A program made the translations under genes and the position numbers. Below, one piece after another: positions 21,768 through 33,187 of a DNA stretch of 64,000 bases; positions within the stretch are counted from its first letter, which is position 1, and each line of letters begins with the position of its first letter. Where the stretch lies: the NCBI GenBank assembly GCA_022835595.1, contig BQUP01000003.1:2156975-2220974 (forward strand), in the 5' to 3' direction. The DNA is from Cystobasidium ongulense. Taxonomy: Eukaryota; Basidiomycota; Cystobasidiomycetes; Cystobasidiales; Cystobasidiaceae. The notes under the pieces were generated by a model. The model was not told the DNA's origin and ran no database searches. It saw only the letters and a program-made list of their open reading frames with translations.

Positions 21768-24700
21768 TTACGGCCAGCATAGTCTGGAGAGCGCCTCCCT
21801 GTGGCGGAAGTCAAGTATCAGCATCTGCGCATGTGCACTTACGTCACTGGTCACGAAGGACTTACTGCCACCTTGAATACCACGACGTTGTGGACTGACT
21901 GATCTATCCCTCCCGCGCGCCTGTTGATCGTGTGTAGCTGGCAAAGGTGTTGTGCTGATGAGGTGGAGAAGATGTTGCCAATCAAGGATAGGTCCATGAG
22001 CAGCAAAGACCGTTTTGCTCGCCAGTTGACTCATAAGCCAAGGGATGCCTTCTGGGAAATCAGAAGGTGGTGTATGCCTACTAACTCGAGGAGGGGAATT
22101 TGCTCTTCGGCCTCGGCGAACAGGTGACGGCGAGCGACGCCTCTTATTTCCTCCCCTACCGACTCCGCCTCTTCTCCTATCGTTGTCAACGCTTCCGTCG
22201 ACGCTACCAGGTGCGCCTGGGTACGTATTGTTATTATTGTTGTTTATCCTGCCCCAGCCATCGTTCTGCGGTGGCATAGGTTGCTGTGGAGGCATCATAG
22301 GTGGTGGACCTCCGTTCTGACCCTGCTGTTGTTGCATATGGGGTGGTACTTGGGGAGGTATTTGAGTTGGCATTTGCGGAGGCATGGGCACGCCACCTGG
22401 CATTGGCATCTGCTGTCCGCCGGGCATTGGCATCATAGGCGGCATTTGCTGACGATCCTGCCTAGTGGCTGGCGGTGGAGACTTTTGTAACTTCCTGGGC
22501 GCTGATGATGCGTCCTCGTCCTCTTCACCCAGCTCTGCGTACACCATGTCATCCAGATCGAGATACGTGTGCCGTTCGACGAAGCGGTCGATAGCGGGTA
22601 CTGGAGAGGCAATTAGTCTAAGCATGCACACCTAACTGATCCAAAGCCCAGAACAAAGCACTTACCATCTGGATATGTTTCCATTAGACGGGCATCAATC
22701 TTCTGAATCGATGCTAGGTCGCCATACTGATACAGATATTCCGACCATCGCTTCCATAGCGGTCGCGCCTTGTCAGCAGGTAGTCTAGTTACCGTCCTCT
22801 CAAAGACTGCTCGTGCATCTATACAAAGAAAACGATCAGTGAATTGTACCATCAAAGCGTTGTTTGAGCAGCTTACTGCCATCATCGTTGATCATAATCA
22901 AGAAGTCGAGGTATCTCTTGACAAAGCCAACTTCATCATTGAAGCGCTTCAAACCGACCTCGAAGACATTTGTCGCAATCTTAGTCTCCTTGTTCCAGTG
23001 CATTTCCAGCATAGCCGAAGCCTCGAAGACATGCCATGTTACATGGGGCCATTTGCGAGCTCTGCTGAAGACCCCTCTAGCTTGCTGAATACCTTCTGCG
23101 CGTCTCGCAAAGCGCATTTGCATGATCCACACGCTCCCAGCTAACCTCTTGAGTTCGTTCAGGTGTTCCGTCTTGCTCTCAGTTATAGCACGTCTTATGC
23201 TCTCCTTTTCTTTATTTCTGACTTCTTCGCTAACTTCATCCTCGTCATCGTTATCTCGCATCATGTTCTGATTACGAGCGGCTTTCTCCTGTGCTTCAAT
23301 TCTGGCTTTTTCTTCCAAGGCTTCCTTTATTTCAGTTTGCATTGCAGCGGTAGTAGAATCGATCTCGGTCTGCAATCGCTCAAGGAGACCATTGTATACT
23401 TTGTGACATTCTTCATTGTGGCCTTTGCTTTCCTCTGACTCCGCATATGCATAGTGAAGTAGCAGACTGGTAGGATTTGCTTCCATACCTGCTTTGTAAA
23501 AGGTCATAGCTTCATCTGCTTTATCTTGCGAACGGGCGTATGCGGCCGCCATATACCAGATCTCAGGATAAAATCGCAATTGCGTCAAGGCCTTCTTATA
23601 TGCAAGCAGTACACGTGTTCTAATCGATGCTTGATCTCCCAGCTCCATAGGGTCACTTTCTTCGTACTTGAGCATGTCTTTCCATACTTGCAATTGCGCT
23701 TGATCAGCCGCGGAATCCCAATTCGGTTTACGCGGGACAGGACCGAAAGAAAGTCTGCCCATGAAGTTTTGTAGTTGACGTGCTGTTGCTCTTGCTGTCA
23801 TGTAAGCAGGTGAGCGGTCTTGAAGGAATCGCTTGGCCTGATGTCGACACAAGAGTAAGAGCAGGCTCCAGTGATAGGCGAAAAAAAATGCTTACAGTTG
23901 CCCTGTTAAGATTGTTCTCGAATGCATCGTATCCTTGCCATAATTGCTCAATGTTGCTCAATGGTATGCAGACAGCCCTCTGATAGGTCTGTCTCAATTT
24001 ATCCATCTTTTGCTGAGCTTCCCATGTACCTGAGACATCACCTTCTTTCAAGAATTCAATATAGTCGTACCAGATAGGTCCAGCTTCTAGATCTGCTCCT
24101 ACATGAGCAAGCGAGAACTCAAATGCTTTGGTGATAATATCGCGAGCTGGTGCTGAACGTTCTGAACTTGATCTATCTATCGGATTGGTTCGCCGGATGT
24201 ACGTAAGGTAGAAATGCCATAACTGTACGGAAGTTGAAGTTCGTAGACAGCGTCCGAAAATTTCGTTCACTCGCTCGTTGTTGCCGTGCGATAGTTCAAG
24301 ATCGGCATACGCAATCCATTCACGAGCCTAGAAAATTGACATGTACAGGACAAGTGGAAGTCGAGCGTGTACGAGCAATTGGTAATAACCCCAAAAGGTC
24401 GAATGAGCCGAGCGAAAATGTGGGAAGGCGTTGGAGTAAGGATGTTTCGTAGAACGGGTCGTTTCAGAGGGAGACGTAGGGAGAGAGGAAGAGAGCAAAA
24501 GCAAAGAGCAATGTCAGAAAGCGGTTCAATGGATAAGCTCCGGCTGGCGGTCCGAACGCGCGAAGGCCCCCGTCATGCAAAGCAGCAATGCTCGCGTTGC
24601 TTGTCAGGCATCCACAATTGCACGCAGCCACGAGCCTGGAGAGGAGAAGAAGAAGAATGCCTTACATTGTCGGGAAAGTTCTGAAGGAACTGATCATAGA

Positions 24701-25919
24701 CCCCTCTCGTTCGATCCAGATCTCCCTTTTGCAGAGCATCATGGATCAATTCCAACCAAGCTTCACCATCAAACTTGTTCACTTCTACTCTTTTACGCAG
24801 TTTTTGTAATCTTGAGAGTGTTTGAGGTCGGCTTGATAATAGTTGTTGGGCGGTAGAATAAGCTAGATTTGGATCTGTGGCTAATTGTGTTATCTTGAGA
24901 ATTGGAGTGGAAGACGACGAGGATGGTGCCGTAATTGTGGCAGAAGCTGGATCTTGTTGGGCTTGGCTTTGCTGTTGCAGCCCAGGAAGAGAAGCCGGCA
25001 GGAGGGTGGGCGTGCCTGCTGGCGTAGCCTCTTGACGGATTTGTGAAACTTGAGTATGTGAACTTTGATTGTCCATGGAAGCATCTTCATTGATAGAAGA
25101 TCTATCGATAGTCATGTGGGTAGGGAGTCCTGGTACTGGTCCAGATGCATCCGGTGCTGAGAAGGTGGACCAATCTGTAGTTTCGCTAGCGGCTTGCGCA
25201 GGTTCTGATGGAAGGGATGATTTAGATTCTTGTGCTTGCGCCTCTTCTGCCATTGTCTCGTCATTGTTGGTTGAGGTCTCTTGGGCTACTGAAGACATTC
25301 CCGTTGTGGAAGCTTCTTGCACTATCGACTGGACAGCTGGTCCGCCTTCATCCATTGCCCCAACATACGACACACCAGACAAGGAAGCCGAAGCGAGTTC
25401 ATCGATAGACTGATCATTACTCGCAGACTGGTCATTGGTATTGATTGCATGGTCATGACTATCGGCAAGCGATCCAAGCAAAGCATCCAAAGAAGCGTTT
25501 GTGTTGTCCGCAGACGACGGGGCGAGTAGTGCGAGTGGTTGATCCTCTTCTTCAGCTGTAGTATGAGCCTGCGCTTGTGCTTGCGCTCCTTCGTTATGAC
25601 TATCTTGAGTAGTAGCAAGTTCAATGGGATGCTCCTCTATCGTTTGAGCTTCTACTTGAGCAGCAGGAGCAGCAGCAGATTCCTCGTCAAACCGGCGGCT
25701 CTGTTCGTCGTTTTCGTTGGCTCCAGCAATGTCGGCAAGCATGCTCATGGTAGGCGCGTCTCTAGGATCATCGGCTATCTGCAGAACAGAGTCGTCTTGT
25801 AGCTGTGTAGTCTCCTCTTCTTGTGGTCTAGGTGCAGCGACAACACCTCCGCCAGCCAAATCCTGCTGGATGGCAGCAGCGTCCTCCAAGCTCATATCAG
25901 AGCCTGGCGGTGAGGCCAT
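21768..25919 (-). CDS. RNA14: Rna14/CstF-77, mRNA 3'-end processing factor
   Basis: Exons 25919-24666, 24327-23896, 23837-22877, 22818-22666 and 22600-21768 give 1210 residues if the end is unspliced. Rna14 is the HAT-repeat scaffold of cleavage factor IA, bridging Rna15 and Pcf11. An acidic Ser/Gln-rich N-terminal third (about 350 residues) is followed by the Suf/HAT region. Typical helices are AREWIAYADLELSHGN, IWYDYIEFLKEG, QLWQGYDAFENNLNR, EIWYMAAAYARSQ, HVTWHVFEASAMLE and RYLDFLIMINDDGNARAVFE. After the HAT repeats comes a Met/Pro/Gln/Gly-rich stretch, then the conserved IPWLMSQL block near the C-terminus, which probably contacts partners. The last 30 residues are uncertain. A good donor and acceptor there would remove an in-frame intron near 21783-21848. 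Convergent with hydrolase copy 2 and divergent from POM33. Confidence 0.92.
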
Positions 25920-26479
25920 TGCGTGCAACGGGGAAGGCTACGAATGATCAGCTGTGCTGTGTGATGTGCGACTGCTTGAATGACTTTGAAATGGGCGAGA
26001 CGTGATGGTGGTGGTGATGAAGAAAGCACAAGAGAGGTGGGAAAGTTGTTGGAGGATTGATGGAAAGCCCAAGACCGCCACACCGTATCATGCATGCAGT
26101 TGGGGGCCGTAGCAAGCGACAGGCAGGACAGCAAGAGCTACAAGACCAACTACAGGACGCCCAGGTCAACTCGGCCAACTCGAGCTTCCGAAGCTTGCCT
26201 GGCTCCAGTGCTTCTGGCCGCCACGTCGAGCTTCCAAAGCAAGCTGCTTCGAGTGGAGTGCACTTCGCGGCCACTGAAGTCTCTGTCTGAGCAGCTTGTA
26301 AGCTTCCTACATGACCATGTTCCTATGAGACCTGCTGCCTGCTTCGTGCTTTCTCGCCACGCCGGCGCTGCTTCGACGACACTGGAAGCTCAGCCCGCTT
26401 TCTTTTGCTCGAACTGCAACTACATACGACTGCTACATCCTCGAGTATAGCACAGCTTCAACTGAGACCACTCGCAACC
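25920..26479. promoter_or_regulatory. Divergent promoter region RNA14/POM33
   Basis: A space of 560 nt between two genes transcribed away from each other. It must hold both promoters and 5' leaders. Open frames on both strands are short and unconvincing. I see no defined element beyond this context. Confidence 0.45.
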
Positions 26480-27775
26480 ATGGCTGCAGGTCCCTCCATC
26501 CCGCACTACATCTGGGCAGCGGGCCACGCGCTCGTCCTCGTCATGTCGCTCTACTCGCTGCTCGGAGTCGTCACCTTCAAGCCTCATCCATACGCATACA
26601 AGCTGTCGTATCTCGGTGCTTCTGGTGGGTCTATGTATGCTACCTGTCCATCCACTTCATCTGGCTGACCTTCTCCGTGCCTTGCTCTGGCCTCTCCAGT
26701 CTCATGGGCAAGTTGAAGCATGCTTTCGTCATAGAAGGAACATTGCAGCGTAGACCACCAAGCTGACATTCACATGCGTCCGCACGTGCAGGGTATCGTA
26801 GTAGTACGTTCTGCTCTTTTTGCATGGTCCTGCTACTGTCCTGACGATCCCATACTTGCATTACAGTACAAATCCCTAGGGATCCCCTCGTTCAACAGAG
26901 CATACTTGCAACGTGCTTTGCTAGATGAGAATGTTCAATACCTGCTGCTCGCTTTATACTGGAACTTTGGTGGGTCCTCTAGTTGTTCAAATTTCACTTA
27001 CAGATGACCACTGACACGCAATCATCTGACTCTGCAGCCGAGGTAAGCCTGCTGCTCGGCCCGTCGCACTTGGCATGATTTGGCATTAGCTGACATCCAT
27101 TCCACTCGTCGTTTCAATATGCAGTCTCCAATCCCTCTAACTCTCGTCCCATTCGCTACATTCTCACTCTTCCACACTCTCACTTTTATCCGATCAATGC
27201 TACCAAAGCCTGCTTCAGCAGGAAAGAAGACCGACTCCACAGCAACCAAGAATGGAGCAGGTGCCGATTCTGCTAGAACGAGCTCGCCAAGTGCTGCTAC
27301 TGGAGGACCAGCTGCGCAATTCTCGAAAACGCTCCAAGTCTGGATTAAGAAGAACTATGAGACTGCTATGCTTTTCGTTTCGTACTATGAGGTGATCGTC
27401 ATTGCAGGTCGGGTCCTTCTCGGTGCTGTCACGTAGGTCCTGCACACACGTTTCTCATGCATTAATCAAGCTAAAGCATACAAAATCTGCCTTGTTACTC
27501 ATGTAAACAGATTCCGCAACCGATTAATCACGCCGCTCTTCTTTGCGCACTTCCTACGATTACGCTACCATATGTCTTCCCAGACACGTCAAGCATTTGG
27601 ATATGTCAATTCACAGCTCGACAACCTGATCGCACATCCAAGTTGCCCTCAACCAGTAAAGAAGGGATTAGATTTAGGTAGAGATTTGATTGTTCGATAT
27701 GGGTCTTCTATACTGCAGGCTCAACCTCAAGGAGGGCCCGCTCCTGCCGCTGCCGCCGCTCAGCCTGCAAGATGA
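26480..27775 (+). CDS. POM33: Pom33/TMEM33-family ER and nuclear pore membrane protein
   Basis: Exons 26480-26624, 26700-26707, 26792-26803, 26867-26969, 27038-27042, 27125-27432 and 27511-27775 give 281 residues, typical for Pom33/Tts1/TMEM33. These are multi-pass ER proteins that shape ER tubules and help nuclear pore distribution. The diagnostic core is GIVVYKSLGIPSFNRAYLQ, then ALLDENVQYLLLALYW, then PLTLVPFATFSLFHTLTF. A C-terminal segment with HFLRLRYHMSSQTRQAF follows. Three internal exons are only 8, 12 and 5 nt. They are required to join the conserved blocks in frame, and the intron after the 8-nt exon begins with GC rather than GT. Splitting of the conserved core by micro-exons makes automated prediction likely to fail here. 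The C-terminus ends in an Ala/Pro/Gln run. Confidence 0.88.
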
Positions 27776-28132
27776 AGCAAGGGCCAGTACGAGACTTTTC
27801 GTATCCCTGTTTTCGATAAGAATGAAATCGTATGAATGTGCTTTAGATAGTTTCTAGGTGAAAGTTGGTTCGACATGAAAGACAAAGCATGTTCACTTCG
27901 ATACGATACTTGGCATGTTAATTGACTGCCTGCTCATCCACATAGATATGTATTTGGAAAGACGAACAAGGCTGCGCTTTTCAAAATCTTACGGAAACTT
28001 GCATTATTATCCCAAGACCTGTTCGAACGCCACCAAAGTCAGGCTGGACAGACTGCGACCTGATTGACATGACCTTGTGTACCTACTAACCCCTAGCCGA
28101 CATCAAAATACACCCTCACTCCGGCACATACC
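27776..28132. other. Intergenic region POM33 to DinB-fold gene
   Basis: About 360 nt between two genes on the same strand. No coding region is supported. Confidence 0.4.
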
Positions 28133-29235
28133 ATGGCTCATCGTCAGCATATCCACCAGCACACTCAGCCAGGCCAGATGAGCGAGTCAGCACAAGCACT
28201 CCATATGGTCGCAAGTGCACTGCTGCAGCAGGCTGTCGATCTGCTGCACCGGATAGCCAGTCTCGGTCCTGAGGAGGGAGAGAGGTGAGATAACTACATC
28301 AGACTGTCGCTTGATCCATCTGCCTACACTCGAGTCAGTCGTGGGGTGATGGCAGCACCCATCGGTCAACCATTAAAAGGGCGGCTGCCACTTGACAATC
28401 GGGCAGTGAGAACTTCAAGCAGGGCGGCGAGGTACTTGAGGAATGACAGTGATAGCATATACGCTGTTGAAAGATCACAAGTATCAATAGGCTCGTACTG
28501 GTCTCTGAAAGGTCTCTCTCGTCCAAGCCCGTCCGTTCCGGTTTTGCCCACGATTCCCTACCTCTTCGACAACATACATCTCACCCACAACAAGACATAC
28601 TGACACTTGACATACTTGTTTCAGGATACTCTCGCACGAATCAACGCTCATTCCAGGCAGTACCATAGGGAAACACCTCCGTCATTCATTGGATCATTAT
28701 CGATTACTGCTAGATGCCGTACCAAGTACAAGTGCAGCAGCAGGCGTGATAGAAGTAAATTACGATACAAGAGTTAGAATGGTAGATATGGAAACTAGTC
28801 CAAATGCTGCTTTGAATGCATTCGAAGAGATGGATAAACAACTTGCTCAATGTGTAGATCAAACTGATCTGGATCAAGATATACGCCTCACTGCATTGAC
28901 GCCATACCATCAGGAATTCGGTACTACTTTCGGGAGAGAGGTGTGTATTGACATTCGTCTCCTTTTGATTCAATCTATACGAGTCGACCGCTGATACATT
29001 ACGTCCCTTTGCTTTTGTTCAGCTCTGGTTCGTAGCACTACACGCGATACATCACTTCAGTCTCCTCCGAGTAATAGCAACAGGTGAACTACATCTGCAA
29101 GTACCTGATAATTTTGGAGTAGCTCCTAGCACGTTAGCGTTCAGAGAGTATGCGAAAGCAACCGAGGAGAAGGATATGCCGCCTCAAAAGATGGAAAAGG
29201 GAGCTGAGAGGATGGCGTCCAAGGTAAAGCTGTGA
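28133..29235 (+). CDS. DinB-fold (YfiT-like) metal-binding protein
   Basis: Exons 28133-28284, 28625-28940 and 29023-29235 encode 226 residues. The sequence has the hallmarks of the DinB-like four-helix bundle. GSTIGKHLRHSLDHYRLLL supplies the first metal histidine. VNYDTRVR follows the first helix pair. FGRELWFVALHAIHH provides the H-x3-H pair, and the end carries LQVPDNFGVAPSTLAF. Close bacterial relatives are small metal-binding proteins of unknown or thiol-transferase-like role; no fungal function is established that I know of. The first intron is long for this genome (340 nt), so an alternative first exon is possible. No signal peptide or membrane segment; probably cytosolic. Confidence 0.82.
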
Positions 29236-29413
29236 TGTCAATTAGTGATGTAACATATCCTTCCGGATGTTCTTGGACAATGCTGTGAAATGAGCTTTTT
29301 CATACCATCTGGAATACTATTGATCGAGGATACATGATATTGACCTGCAACTGACGACTAGTTGCAATGCTTTGATTTGACAAGGGAAAGGAACCGGAGG
29401 CTGGAGATTAATG

Positions 29414-29891
29414 TCATGACTTCTTCGCTGATTGATTATACTGATACAGAGCCTTGCTAAGTCCGACTGTGAATGCTTGACCGTCGGACATTGTCGTCTG
29501 ATTACCAGGTCGGGCTGCACTCCAAGCACCTCCTCCACCCCACGCGCTCCCTGCCCCTCCTGGCGCTTTGAAGATTTCCGGCTGCTCTACGGGTATGAAG
29601 ATTGTATGGCGTCAGTTCTATGTTTGACCAGGCTCTTGAGCTGGCGGTCATGTCCTGTAACGTCGTGTTACTCCATACACACCTGCTGATGGAATATTCG
29701 GGCTATTGGAGCGTTCAAGGACGCGCAACCAAGCTGATGAGGGCTACTAGTCAGATTAGAGACTTCTAGACTGGCTTTCTGCTCTTACAGGTCGAGAAGT
29801 AGGCGGCTACATCTGTGCCGTTGAAGTTGGATGCTGCACTACTGCTGCCGTTGCGCGTGCCGGATGACGGCGGCGTCAGTGCTCCTGCCAT
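29414..29891 (-). CDS. Small conserved-looking protein of unknown function
   Basis: Exons 29891-29789, 29733-29683 and 29586-29414 give 108 residues in one continuous frame, with good donors (GTAAGA, GTGTGT) and acceptors. The N-terminus is Ser/Thr/Asn-rich. The middle reads SWLRVLERSNSPNIPSAEQP. The C-terminal half has a Gly/Ala/Trp-rich stretch (GGAGSAWGGGGAWSAA) and ends GLSKALYQYNQSAKKS. I do not recognise a family. The composition contrast between exons and the intact splice pattern argue for a real gene, but the acceptor of exon 2 was chosen by frame. It is convergent with the DinB-fold gene and divergent from SLS1. Confidence 0.5.
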
Positions 29892-30075
29892 GTAGATGTA
29901 TGCCTGAATGGTGAGAGCGAGGCTGGGAGAGCGTGTAATTGGAGTTAATAACTGGACAAGAGCATTCTATCAGAGTGTGTTGGATGTCTACAAGCTGATC
30001 CTCGATCACCTTCTATAGCCACCATGGAAGGCAACTGGCATCTCTTGCTCTCTTTCACAGACATCAGCAGCAGTC

Positions 30076-32590
30076 ATGTCACTCACGAGAGCTTCTTCAT
30101 CCGCCCTGTCCGCCGTACGGTCACTGGCAAGATCTTCCACTCCGAAATCCTCGAAAGTCTGCTTCGAATGCCTGGCCCATCCTGCCTCGTGCCAAATTTC
30201 ATCGATAGCAGCTGCAGCTGCCACAGGTGCAAGCGCTGGATATGGCGTAGCGTCTGCACGATGGCAGTCCACCAGCAGCGTGTCTGCCATGGCTCCAGAG
30301 GCTAGCTCGTCTATGCCACCTGTCATGCCTCCTGCTAGTACAGATGAGCATGCAGCAAGACCTGATGCAGAGGCCGCCACAGCCACGTCTAGTCAAGAAG
30401 ATCCCAAGAACACACTGCCTTTGTTAGACGATCTTCAAGCATTAAAGACTCGCAATATTCGAATACCTGATGAATCAGAATCCCCAACATCTCCAGAAGT
30501 CGGCTTGTATACACGTAGATTCAAGCGTCTGGCTTCTAGAGTTAGTAAAGCCTTCAACAAGGATCAAATAGTGTATCTGTTACGATTAGCAAGAATGGAA
30601 GACTTGGACACAAAATCAACAAAAACAGAATTGATTAAACGGATCATGACGGAATATTGGCACTTGACGGATCCGGCGGAATATGCAATAAGAGCGGCTG
30701 AGAGGGAAAAGGAAGAGGGCCATATCATCAAGGATGTTACAGAGGGTTCGACCTTTTTCGTATACTTTGCTTAAACACTTACTGACTAAGCATAATTCTT
30801 CCAGAGTTGCCCGTTAGCGCGAAAGAACTCTTTTTCTTGCTCGGAAAAGGAACAACTTCCAATTTGCTGATTCGACTCGGTCACAAAAAGCGAGTCAAGG
30901 TATCTCTCAGGAGTGGTTCTCTTCCTACACTTCAAATCACAGGCCCGCCGCGTTTGGTCAAAGAAGTAGAAAAAGAATGGGATCGTTTAACTCGGGATAT
31001 AAAGACCGAAGTTCTCGATACCAGCCTTGCCGAGCCTTTGAGACCGGACTTGTATAGAAGCTTGTCATTAATTTCAGACGCTTTTATAGCTCCACATGGA
31101 AAGAAAGGCAAACAGATTCAAGTGTCCCATAGGAGCGGACAGAACGTCCCTGTCAAAAGGGTAGAGGCTGGTCTCCGGCAGCTCAAACTACAGGTCAGTC
31201 GCGGGTTTTGTCTTTACTGCAGTCCTTGCTTCTGATGCTTAAATCTTCTTCCATCAGTCATCAATAATGTCCAGCAGTCCCCGATTCGGCGTATTCGATG
31301 CTCAAAACGACGATAATGTGTATCTGCCTATACTACCTCAGAGTCCAAAGCCTTGGGATCTACAAGTCGCTCCTCCGTTATCACTTACAAGATATACTAG
31401 CATGACGCCAAATTATGGACCTAGACCTCTTTATAGATCGGAATCTGTAGATCTTGAAATAGACTGGAAGGAATTCTTGGATGCACTATGTGATCCGTTA
31501 GAATCGATACCAGGTAACTTGAAGGTGAAGGCGAGGTGCGTGGCTTCATTTAAGAAACTTCTCCTCCACGCATTTTAGTACTAACACGGATTTGTGTCTT
31601 TTAGCTTTGGTCACCTCATTCGCCTGAAACTTCAGGATTCGTCTAGACTAGTCGATCCTCATAAGCTATCGGAGTGGAGTGCACAACCCGACGATCTCTT
31701 CCTACCAGCGTAAGTTTGAAGCTTGGTACAGCCTTAAGAGCATTAGGCTGACATTGCTTTTCCTCATAGAACTCCCGACGGAATCGCAAATCGTTATGCG
31801 CTCAAGCTCCGCCGATACGAATCGCGGTATCTTGAAGAGCATACGCACAATCTGAAATTAACAACTAGGCAAATTCGAAGGCTAATGTACATCTCGAATG
31901 ATTGTTCGATGCCTCTAAGATATCTTCACTTTGAAAGACCTTGGTCATCGCAGCGTGGCTCTGGTGCATCAGCACAAGCCACTGTTCCCGGTGAACAGCC
32001 TGAAACATGGACTGGCGAACATGGACAACGCAGCTTTGTGCATGTTTCAGTTCCGCATAGGTAGGTCAAAGCCAGGTATACTCAGCAACTGTTCAGACTG
32101 ACACACTCTGTCTAGCATGAACGATCTTCGTCTGCAGGCAAGCAAGTCCGAAGTTATTCCTTCCGACACGCTTGAGGCATTGTGAGCAAATCTCATTTCA
32201 AATCTTCCGCTTCCTTCGCTGTGATTGCTGACTCGGACCAACTCACAGTGCTTTGGGGGCTGGCAATACTCCTCCTACGAGTTTAAAATGGAATGACCAA
32301 ACTTACAGTATAGTCGAAGACAGCCGTATACGCGAAAGTGTTTTCGAGTCCGGCATTCCAGAACCTTTTGCATCCAGCATAGAAAACCTACAACCCGTTT
32401 TGGAGCGAAGGCTTGATCAGATGTTTCCTACGATCAGACGTACAACCGCTTTTGAAGTAAGTAGCCAGATGAAAAGTACAACTTGATTTATGTCCCAATG
32501 GCTGATATGATTTGGTCTGCCTTGTAGCTGCGAAGTGATGCACCCGACAAGGCTGTTGGAGCCGTTCTGCGGATGCTGCAAGAATTGTAA
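30076..32590 (+). CDS. SLS1: Sls1-like mitochondrial inner-membrane regulator
   Basis: Exons 30076-30745, 30805-31193, 31258-31535, 31605-31709, 31770-32060, 32116-32181, 32249-32456 and 32528-32590; 689 residues. Yeast Sls1 is a matrix-side inner-membrane protein that couples mitochondrial transcription to translation. The N-terminus (MSLTRASSSALSAVRSLARS) is a clear mitochondrial presequence. FNKDQIVYLLRLARMEDL followed by TKTELIKRIMTEYW forms a SAP-like helical pair. A KH-like region follows, with LLGKGTTSNLLIRLGHKKRV and LQITGPPRLVKEVEKEW. The C-terminal half carries the Sls1-type beta-rich region with YALKLRRYESRYLEEHT and LMYISNDCSMPLRYLHFERPW. The assignment rests on domain order and these motifs; overall conservation in this family is low. 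Confidence 0.8.
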
Positions 32591-33187
32591 AAAGAGCATG
32601 ATGCAACAATGTTTATGAGGCTGGGCGAATCGGCTCTTACTTGACGATGCTTACCGCAAAACTGAAGTATCCTCAAGTCTTTTCCGCGTCATATAACAGC
32701 CGGCTGGCTTTGATTTATCTCGACCTTCGTCAAGCATCGGTCTGCGCGTTCGCGGCGCATCCTACATTCTTCTATCCTAACACACTGATGCGGAATCGAG
32801 TAGCAGAACAGGCCGAATATACCGCCGCTTCGAAGAACCTGCAAGAATGGAGGAAACCACTATACTTGGTGGATCATGTTCTCCGGAGTATTTTGGCAGA
32901 CATAAACGTGGCCGTGATAGAGATAGGTACAAGGGTTCTCCAGATGAATACATTGGCGTCTCAGTGCGGTAGAGCAAACAAGAGCAGGAATACAACATGA
33001 TCACACGCCTCGCTCAAGATGAAGTCCGCAGTTGCAAGTGGGTAAATACACGCATGGCAAACGCGCGTGCTTTCGCGTTGTATAGCAATAAATCTGCTAC
33101 CCGGGCTCGATTCCAATACAAATACACATCTTTCAAATGCCTGACTATCTTCGCGATCGTTCCAGCTAGTTCTTTGCAGTTCCGGGA
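32591..33187. other. Convergent intergenic region SLS1/WG1
   Basis: About 600 nt between convergent genes. One plus-strand frame of 119 codons (32641-33000) has no recognisable domain and no matching partner exon, so I do not call it a gene. Confidence 0.4.

Noticed and set aside
32641-33000. Plus-strand frame of 119 codons after SLS1
   Set aside because: No recognised domain, no partner exon and lies between convergent genes; probably chance.
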